A program made the translations under genes and the position numbers. From assembly GCA_015680685.1 (NCBI GenBank), contig MNCI01034627.1, forward strand, positions 450,592 through 514,591: DNA of 64,000 nucleotides, given 5' to 3'. Position 1 is the stretch's first letter; every line of letters begins with the position of its first letter. Positions 56,861 to 64,000 of the stretch are shown piece after piece. Source of the stretch: Gnetum montanum (Eukaryota > Streptophyta > Gnetopsida > Gnetales > Gnetaceae). A model generated the notes under the pieces. It had not been told where the DNA came from and made no database searches. It saw only the letters and a list, made by a program, of their open reading frames with translations.

Positions 56861-57910
56861 CCACTCAAAAAATGCATCCTTCTTTGTGAGTTTTACCAGC
56901 AATTAGGCTATTTTCAAGAAGTTTACAATAAATCTTTTGTAGTATCTCGTCTAGCCTAAAAAGGATCTTACATCTTTTACCATCTACGACTTTTTAGTGA
57001 TATTTTGAATGACTTTGACTTTTTCAAGATCTACCTCTATACCCCTTTGGGAGATTTTTCATCCCAGTACTATGCCTTCCTAGACCATAAGATGGCTCTT
57101 CTACCAATTGAGCTTTATATTAGTTTCAACACATCTTTTAAGTAATCAGTCCAGGGCTTGTTTGAAATCTAGCCCATATGTGGCAAAATCATCCATGAAA
57201 ACTTTAGCATCATTATCTATCTACTTTTGGAAGATGCTTAAAACCAGTCTCTAGAAAGTTGCTAGTGCATTGCATAGACCAAAGAGGCATCTATCTATAA
57301 GCAAACGTTCCCCATGGACTAGTAAACATGATTTTTTCTTGGTCCTCCAATGTAATGCAGATTTGATTATATCTATTGTACCCATCTAGAAAACTATAGT
57401 ACTCATGTCTTGAAATTGTATCTAGGACTTGATCCATAAATGGCAATGGGAAATGATCCTTAAACATGGCTAAATTCAACAACCAAAATTCAATGCACAT
57501 GCGTCATTTGCCTCCCTTCTTTGGAACTATCACCAAAGGGCTTACCCATTCACTATCTGCAATTGGATAAATGAATTCTACCTTTAGCAACGTTTCCAAT
57601 TCTTACTTGACTACCTCCTTGAGTTTAGTATTAAGTCTTCATTGAGGTTGGCATTTTGGTTTTACTACAGGATCAATGTAGATCTGGTGTTGGTAAATTC
57701 ATGAATCAATTCATGTGATCTCATCATAAGACCATACAAATGTTGTAGGCCATCTGTTGAGCACTTCCAGTAGTTTCCCTTTTTGTTCCTTATCTAGGTT
57801 GGTGTTGATAATCACTAGCTTCTTATTGTTTAGAAATGTGTATTCTAATGTTGTCAATAGGGATTTTAATTCTAGCGATTCTAGTTCCATTGTGTCTATA
57901 ATTTCCAAGT
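56861..57910 (-). pseudogene. Reverse transcriptase of element G
   Basis: Minus strand. Connection segment at 57908-57711 (LEYTFLNNKKLVIINTNLD), then MCIEFWLLNLAMFKDHFPLPF (57500 onward), SFLDGYNRYNQICI, FTSPWGTFAY, catalytic FMDD at 57188-57199 and connection residues to about 56880. Many short frameshifts. Confidence 0.87.
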
Positions 57911-58700
57911 GTCCCTAGTCTATTTCCTCCTCTTGAATATTTTGAGGGTAAGAGTGCCTTTTCCTTAGTTTTTCCAACTTATGTATTTTTGCCACATAGG
58001 TACTAATGATTTGTTCTTTTGGTTTCATGTACTTATCAAATTATGTTTCTTCATTGGTAATCAGCCACTGGGTGTCCTCTTGTCGGGTGACTACTACATA
58101 CAGGTAATTTTGCACCCAAATTGTTTCTACGCATCGATTGCATGCCTTAGTCTCTTTTCATTTAATGGCCCAAATTCTTTACACGCAATTTCACCTGTCA
58201 TCATTGTATACAATACATGGAACCCTTTGTCTATATATGATTTTGGCTTCATCTCCCATGGAAATTTCCAAGGATAAATAACGAATTCCAAGCTTAACAC
58301 CCAAAATGCTAAGCCAAGCTCTTCCCATGATAATTGGGAACTCTTCCTTGTTTTTCCCAATGTGAATTTCTAGAAAATTAGCAAGATAATACTAGCCACT
58401 AATGATGATAATCACATCATCCAACTGTCCAAGTGGAACTATGATTAACTGGTCTGCAAGCTCTAAACAGATGTTACTTTTCTTTAGTGGTGGGAGGTTC
58501 CAAGCTTAGTACATGTCTTGAGCTATCAAATTTACTCCAGACCCGTAATCTAATAGAGCTTTGCATGGTTTTTCTTCTACTATTTGGAGATAAATTAAGG
58601 GACTTCCTAGGCCAGTTCTTTTCTATGAAAGAACCCCTGCCTTGATCCAATGGGTTACTATTTGTGTGAGCATGATAATTGTGATGTTTGAACCTGATGA
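57911..58700 (-). pseudogene. Protease and linker of element G
   Basis: Minus strand. The active-site segment near 58520-58570 reads ALLDYGSGVNLI, with Asp-Tyr-Gly at the catalytic position where E has Asp-Ser-Gly. 58360-58127 carries SWEELGLAFWVLSLEF, protease-distal. The linker towards RT (57911-58126) is broken. Confidence 0.75.
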
Positions 58701-61148
58701 AGTTGGAAGCTTCTTGTATTGGGAATGACTTAATGTGGATGGGGCAGGGTTAGATGTGTTTTCCATCTACTAAATCTTCTCTTTACTTGTTCTAAAGAAT
58801 GGTCATTTCCTAGGTTGAGACTCATAAGAATCCTTCCTTTCATGTGTATTGACTACCCTCTGAGCACTTTTTGGCTAGGGTTGTGATGACAAGTTTACCT
58901 GCATAACAGGAGGTGGCACTGGTGGCATAGGACTAAAGTGTTGAGTAGAAGGTCTATTTGTTGGTGGATGCATGTATAATTTGGAAATAGTCCTTGGCAA
59001 TGTTAATCTATGGTATTTTGCTGAATGGAACTGTGGGGTTTGAACAATTGCATGATCAAGTGAGACTAGATGTTGGACATAGTATCCATATGGATCAACT
59101 TGTCAATATGGATACTGTTGGCATGGCAAAGGGATGGCCCATGATTGTGGTTACTACCACTACTGATGGTATTGCTCCTATGACTATAACAAGGCTCCAC
59201 TAACATAGTATGTTGGTTGAGGTTGTCGTCTATAGTTGCCCTAAGGATAAGGTAACCATTTGAGCATTTACTTTTAAACAAACCGTGGGTTAAGTGTCTA
59301 TGCCCTAGTTTTTGTAGATATACCATGACTGGATAACATCCCTTTAGGATGCTTTTACTAGCACACAATGCAACCTTTATCATCTGTGGAGCTAGTGTCT
59401 GAGTACCTAGCTACTGAAGCAACTTTTCCCTTTTATCCAAATTCCTTCTTCTTCATTTTTTTCTTTGCCTCTATTGAGTGCTTATTTTGCTTTCTCCTCC
59501 ACAATCCTTTGTGTTTTTGTACATCATTCATCTATTGAATTTCATATTTTTGCTACCTGTGTTGCTACATTGATAATAGACTTCTAAGTCGGTAGTGTTT
59601 TCTTCCTAATGACTTGGTCTAGGGTTTCTTCCTTTTGGGTATCACACACTCGTGCATCTCTTTTCTAGATTAATGGATCCCTATTGTATTCTTCAGCTGA
59701 TTCCCCTTTTATAAGTTCTTCTTCTTTTGGCACAAACCCCAAGGGTCTCTCTTGTTTTTTTTCTTAGCCCATTTATGATGTGCCTCAGCTATTTCTTCAA
59801 TAAAAATCCATGGCCTGGGCATCTATGTAGCAGTGAATAATATCTATCCATTACTGCATCAAGAGTTTCGTGAATCCCTTATTTCCAATTTTAGATTTGT
59901 TTTTCTAAGTTTGACACTCGTGAATATGTCTGATATTTGTCGTTGAAAATCTCGAGCATGGTACTCCAACATCTAATTGATTTAGGTTCTAGTGACATAT
60001 ACCAACTTTCTGCTTCCTTTACAAGTGTTCTAGGAAACTGCTTTAATTTTTTCCAATCACTCTATATGTTTTGAAGGGCATAGGCATAGTGGAATTCTTA
60101 AAGGTGATGTTGAGGGTTAGTGTTATAACATCCTTCAAATTAGAGCATGTTATTCATATCTAGCTATTTGATTCAGCTATCTCTCACATGCCTCGTTGGT
60201 ATGTAGACCTTTTCCTGAATGTTGATCATGTTCTAGGTTGTCATAAGGGGTTCATCATCATGGTCAAGTTCATAAGCTCTATGGTAACAGTGATCTGTTT
60301 TATGCTCATACCTCTTTTGATCCTCTCTTCTATCTTTATGCCTTCTTCTTTCATACTCCTCATCTTTTGAATCAAAATACCTTGAGCATTGGTCATGATG
60401 ATCATGAGCTCTTCTTTTGTTCTTATCAAAGTCTCGGTACTTATGTTGTCTCTTGTCATAGTCCTTTGATGATTGTGATGAAGCAGAGGAGGTAATAGGA
60501 GAACAGTGTTGGCCAGTTCTCCTTTCATGACTCTTGTGAGTTTCCTTGTAAGACTTAGCATGATCCCTTGGCCTAGAGGCCTACTTGTATCTTGAGTCAA
60601 TATCCTTCCTCTTGTCTGTCTCTACTAGAGTAGAGTGAATTTGGTTTTTGAGAGGTTCCTCTAGTTTGATGATAGGTGCCTTTAATGGCTCCTCATGGTT
60701 TTGGTGGAGTTGTTTCAAAATGAACTAATTAGAATCAAGCTCTTCTATTACAACATATGTGTTGGCTTGCTTCCCTTTGGTCTGAACATGTTTGATCTCC
60801 ATAATAGTATCTCTCTTTATTTTCTCCCTTGTAGGTTCATAGGGTCTGGTTATGTGTTGAGTCATATGATACCCTTCTTGAATTTGGTCCAAGTGCATTC
60901 CTCTTAGAGTAGTTTGTAGCATGTTTAGTACTTACATTTGGAAGGTAGGACTATGTTGCCTTGCATGTCTCTCCACCTCATTTTTTTTTCCTGATGGAAT
61001 ATGAAGGTAAAGTTTGGATGGTATGGATTAGTGTAAGCATAAGTAATACATGTCTGCATTAGCATTCCCCAATCTTCTTCATCAACAATTCTGTCACTAC
61101 TTCTTCTCTTCCTTGGTAGGTGATAGTTGATCCTTAGGTGAAGCCATG
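58701..61148 (-). pseudogene. gag: gag of element G
   Basis: Minus strand. Proposed start ATG 61148-61146 (MASPKDQLSPTKEEKK). Then, in another frame, HPNFTFIFHQ and MRWRDMQGNIVLP match element F. A Lys/Arg/Glu-rich segment lies at 60241-60600. Near 59343-59390 a zinc-knuckle-like KHPKGC region matches D and E. It is heavily interrupted. Confidence 0.8.
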
Positions 61149-61267
61149 TTATTGTTTTTTGACAGTTTATGTTAAGTGTGCTTTATATTAAGGTTGTGAA
61201 GATTAGAGTTAGGTTTTGATACAATGGACTTTGGAAAATTAATTACTTAGTATAACACTGACTTATC

Positions 61268-61284
61268 CCCAACAATGGTGCCAA
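61268..61284 (-). other. Primer binding site of element G
   Basis: The minus strand reads TTGGCACCATTGTTGG directly after the LTR end TCATCA, a mutated version of the E/F primer binding site. Confidence 0.7.
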
Positions 61285-62135
61285 TGATGAGCAGTAGAGT
61301 ATCCAACACCCAACCATATGAGATATGAGTGTTCACACACAATCTTAGTTGAACTCCCCATACAAGGCAATGTGATTATACCAATAATTAATTAGCATTC
61401 ATGATCATTTTCTTCCCATGTGAGTTAGTAAAATCAATGCATATGGTTTAACTCATGGTGAGGTATATGATATTGATGTTCAATTGTCCATTAGGCGCCT
61501 AGTAAACATGAAGTGAAAGTAAAGGTTTCTAAATCTAAGTGACAATAAAACAAATCTAAACTAGCATATGTGATGAGCAGTCGGTCCTGATCTTCTAGTC
61601 ACACCTTGGACTTTGTGCAATTACTACTAGGATTACCAAGTACCTCACTACTAAGAATACCAAGTGATAGTACTAATGGGATACCAAGTATTTACACTTA
61701 TGTGCTTGAGATCAATTGTATTCATTTCACTTAACAGCATTAAAAGTAAATTACAAGTAATCATAAACATTAACTATGACAAAGCAAATAGTAAACTAAT
61801 TGGAAACAAAAATAAAACCAAGTGTTGCTACAATGATGTAGAGTAATCTCGATCTTTATTTTCAGTCATGTAATGCATCCAAGTACATCACACTCAAATA
61901 AAAATTTTGTTCAATTACAAAACATCACACTATGGGTGCACATTGCTAAGTATTGAATTCAAGAAAACAAACTGAAAGAGTTTTGTTAGTAATCTATCAA
62001 ATCTATTATAGAGCCATGCACCCAAGTGTTACTTATGTAGGCTAGCACGCACCTTGTGATATCGTTTATATGATAATGTATGTTGAGATACGATAACATA
62101 TCTATGACACCATAGATACAATATCATAACTACGA
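61285..62135 (-). repeat. 5' LTR of element G
   Basis: On the minus strand it ends CTGCTCATCA at 61285. Shared blocks with F (reverse orientation): GAGGTATATGAT, AATTAATTA...CTTCCC, GGATTACCAAG. The far end is approximate: sequences resembling the GATATC-rich start of the family LTR occur at 62055-62135. It is much more diverged than the E and F LTRs. Confidence 0.7.
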
Positions 62136-62571
62136 TATCATTGTCACAAAAAAAATTGAATTTATCACTAGTCTCTGTATTTATTCTTAATTTTTTTATA
62201 CCACTTTGTCCCATTTTCCCATGTGGCAATTTTGATGGTTGTTTATTAATGGATCATCCTTACTTCTTACTTCTTCTCCAACCCAGTATCTTCAAACTAG
62301 CTTTCTATTGAATATATTATACTAAGATATTGTAATACCAATATTAAAATTCGTATTTTCAATGGAGAATGATTTAAGCAAAGGAACACATCCATAAATC
62401 AAAAGGGTTTCAGCTATTCACAAGACTCATGAACCTAAATCGTGAAATAAATATATATATATATATATATAGGCTCCTTCTCTCATTTAACTTAGGTTTC
62501 TTTATCTTTATGATTTGACCTTCATGTGCATTATCTTGTTGTATGTGTATGGATTTTATATATACATGATG
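62136..62571. other. Unassigned spacer between G and F, with AT microsatellite
   Basis: No domain or LTR recognised. An (AT)n run of about 20 bp lies at 62451-62471. This may be the only non-element sequence in the window, or decayed LTR of G. Confidence 0.6.
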
Positions 62572-62582
62572 TGATGAACCAC

Positions 62583-62602
62583 GATATTGCATACGCAATA
62601 TC
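62583..62602. repeat. 8-bp perfect inverted repeat in F LTR
   Basis: GATATTGC and GCAATATC separated by ATAC, 11 bp from the LTR start. The E LTR has two GATATC palindromes at the same place (52976-52998), so symmetric sites here are a family feature. Confidence 0.85.
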
Positions 62603-62639
62603 ACAGCCACCACATGATATCGCGTCCTGCCTTATCTTC

Positions 62640-62647
62640 TATAAATA
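62640..62647 (+). promoter_or_regulatory. LTR TATA box, element F
   Basis: TATAAATA in TCTATAAATAAGAGG, as in E at 53043-53050. Confidence 0.65.
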
Positions 62648-63364
62648 AGAGGTGGCGCCCTTGGTTCCAAGGTAGTTAGACTTAGACCCATAGCTAGATT
62701 CTTGTAGTTTTGTTATTCCAGAGTTAGAATTATTTCTGTGTGCCCACAGTAGGAGTCCCCCCCTGAACAGATCTTTATTCAAGCAATTTGTACCTGAGCA
62801 TAATTTTGTGTATGGCAATAAAGATGAACTTTATGATAAACCTTGTAGCATACATATTAAGCTAATTAGTAATTAATGATTGTTTAATGCTTTCCTAGTT
62901 GATTAATATCTCTCCCAACCTTCAACCCCCTTAGTTAAATACACTCAGTACGACTGCTTCGAGCATGCGTGTAGCATTTGGTAACCCAGTAACGATTAGC
63001 GTTTGGTAATCCCAGCAGCATTGCACTAGTTCAAGATGTGTACGGCAAGTGGGAACGGATACTGGTGTTAGGGACATTTAGAACTTAGTTAATGAAGAAT
63101 TAATGTAAGTTAGTCACTTAGTTCTCTCTCCCTCTCCTTTATTACCAGAAGACATAAAAGCACAAAATCTATAAAAATCATATACCTCAAGCTTACTTAA
63201 CCATACAACTGTGACAATACAAGTAAGTTTGGGAAGATAATGATTAATTAACCCTGAGTGTTCCATTAATGTGCGTAAGCACTTAGTCCTTGGAGTTCGA
63301 CCAGATCATGTGTGAAATGCTCGTATTCGTATGGTTGAGTGTAGGGGTACCTCTCCACTCATCA

Positions 63365-63385
63365 TTGGTGCCGTTGTCAAGGACT
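63365..63385 (+). other. Primer binding site of element F
   Basis: TTGGTGCCGTTGTCAAGGAC directly after the LTR end; same position as in E with two transitions. Confidence 0.75.
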
Positions 63386-63507
63386 TAGTTGTTTGTGCGC
63401 TGCGTAGAACATAGGAAATCATTCATATCATTGGAATGTTAGAACGAATCCTTAGGGTTAATCAAAGAAAGACAAGATAATACTACATTACACACCAAAA
63501 AAAAAAG

Positions 63508-64000
63508 ATGTCTTCTTCTTCACATAAGAGCACTTCATCGCCTAGGACTAACATAAGAGGCAGTTGGCAACATAATACACATAACCAAGATCCGCCAGTT
63601 CCTCAATCGTTTCGTGTGGTATATACTCATCCTGATGAGTATGTACCCAATTTCACCTTTATTCTCCACCAAGATGAACAACTGTGTTGGAGAGACTTGG
63701 AGGATAACATAGTGTTGCCTCTAGACCAATCAGTTCCCAACATGCTCCTTCGTGCTCTCACATGAATAGGCATGCCGCTTTTATATGCAGAATACCTTGC
63801 ATGCGATCATGACTCAAGAGACTATCATCCCACAGAAGTGCAACATCAAAGGGACTTGTGACAGGATAGATATCATACATCTTTGAAGGGTAAATGGTCC
63901 CATGATGCTCTGCACGTTTTGAGAAAAATTTAAGATGGTGAACCTACCTCAACAAGTTCTCCACGAAATGATGTTCCTCCTCCTGACAATGGTTAGGAGG
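63508..64000 (+). pseudogene. gag: gag N-terminus of element F (continues off window)
   Basis: Starts at ATG 63508. Conserved with E and G: VVYTHPDEYVPNFTFILHQ, LCWRDLEDNIVLPLDQS, MLLRALT. Stops at about 63765 (TGA), 63860 (TGA), 63931 (TAA) and 63996 (TAG). The start choice is supported by the aligned methionine in E. It is the cleanest copy of this N-terminal domain here. Confidence 0.88.

Larger units (their letters stand above)
53781..62135 (-). mobile_element. Element G, minus-strand gypsy element
   Basis: On the minus strand from the right: LTR (61285 to about 62135), PBS, gag, protease, RT, RNase H, integrase and a long A/T-rich 3' UTR that is cut at 53780 by the LTR of E. No 3' LTR is seen. 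It is the same family as D, E and F, more diverged at the LTR. Confidence 0.85.
62572..63364 (+). repeat. 5' LTR of element F
   Basis: 793 bp. Begins TGATGAACCACG and ends CACTCATCA. Contains an inverted repeat at 62583-62602, a TATA box at 62640-62647 and the family segments CATAAAAGCAC and GTAAGCACTTAGTCCTTGG. Confidence 0.92.
62572..64000 (+). mobile_element. Element F, 5' part of a plus-strand gypsy element
   Basis: 5' LTR, PBS, short leader and the first 490 bp of gag; it continues beyond the window. Closely related to E. Confidence 0.9.

Noticed and set aside
62451-62471. (AT)n run as a possible origin or regulatory site
   Set aside because: A simple microsatellite of about 20 bp with no other supporting signal.
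1-64000. tRNA, rRNA or host protein-coding genes
   Set aside because: None recognised by eye; all conserved proteins are retroelement-derived or the antisense gene. A tRNAscan and protein search would be needed to exclude short ones.

Overview
This window looks like plant nuclear DNA made almost entirely of nested, decayed Ty3/gypsy LTR retrotransposons. No host gene, tRNA, rRNA or CRISPR array was recognised. The evidence for a plant is the Tat/Ogre-type architecture (a non-coding interval with splice-like ends between protease and reverse transcriptase, two RNase H domains, no chromodomain), TG...CA LTRs of 0.8-1.7 kb, and 5-bp target-site duplications. The species and major plant group cannot be fixed from this sequence. 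Nearly every coding region carries stops or frameshifts, so these are old copies.

Layout. Element C (Tat/Ogre-like, + strand) enters from the left edge (1-3404) and resumes at 30759-39291. Element A (same superfamily, + strand, 3405-30753) sits inside C with near-identical 5-bp duplications (aattt/aattg). Element B (18185-26814, + strand) sits inside the integrase gene of A (gacgg/gaggg); it keeps LTRs, gag and protease but has lost RT, RNase H, integrase and the antisense gene. C itself interrupts element D (39292-44215, - strand, a second gypsy family). The nest is therefore D > C > A > B. To the right lie E (44220-53780, + strand, full pol, 5' LTR truncated), G (53781 to about 62135, - strand, pol, gag, PBS and LTR) and the start of F (62572-64000, + strand). 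D, E, F and G belong to one family; E, F and G show a PBS beginning TGGCACCGTTG or a close variant, and LTRs that begin TGATGA and end TCATCA.

The most interesting feature is a long antisense gene in the interval between protease and RT of both A and C. On the minus strand both copies show the same series of exons, with GT/AG-type boundaries at corresponding places although the sequences have diverged strongly. Each has a TATA-like box upstream of a candidate first exon and a charged or Gly-rich, acidic last exon. The product (roughly 1,000 residues, with a predicted coiled coil near the C-terminus) was not recognised. It is neither gag nor pol. The same intervals are bordered by short hairpin-forming tandem repeats with a shared TAAACT core, which recur in the 3' untranslated regions of A, B and C.

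How the parts work together: in the intact ancestors, gag-protease and RT-RNase H-integrase would be joined by removing the PR-RT interval from the genomic RNA, while the minus-strand gene would be transcribed separately from within that interval. B probably depended on proteins supplied by relatives. All of this is inferred from sequence layout; no expression is shown here.
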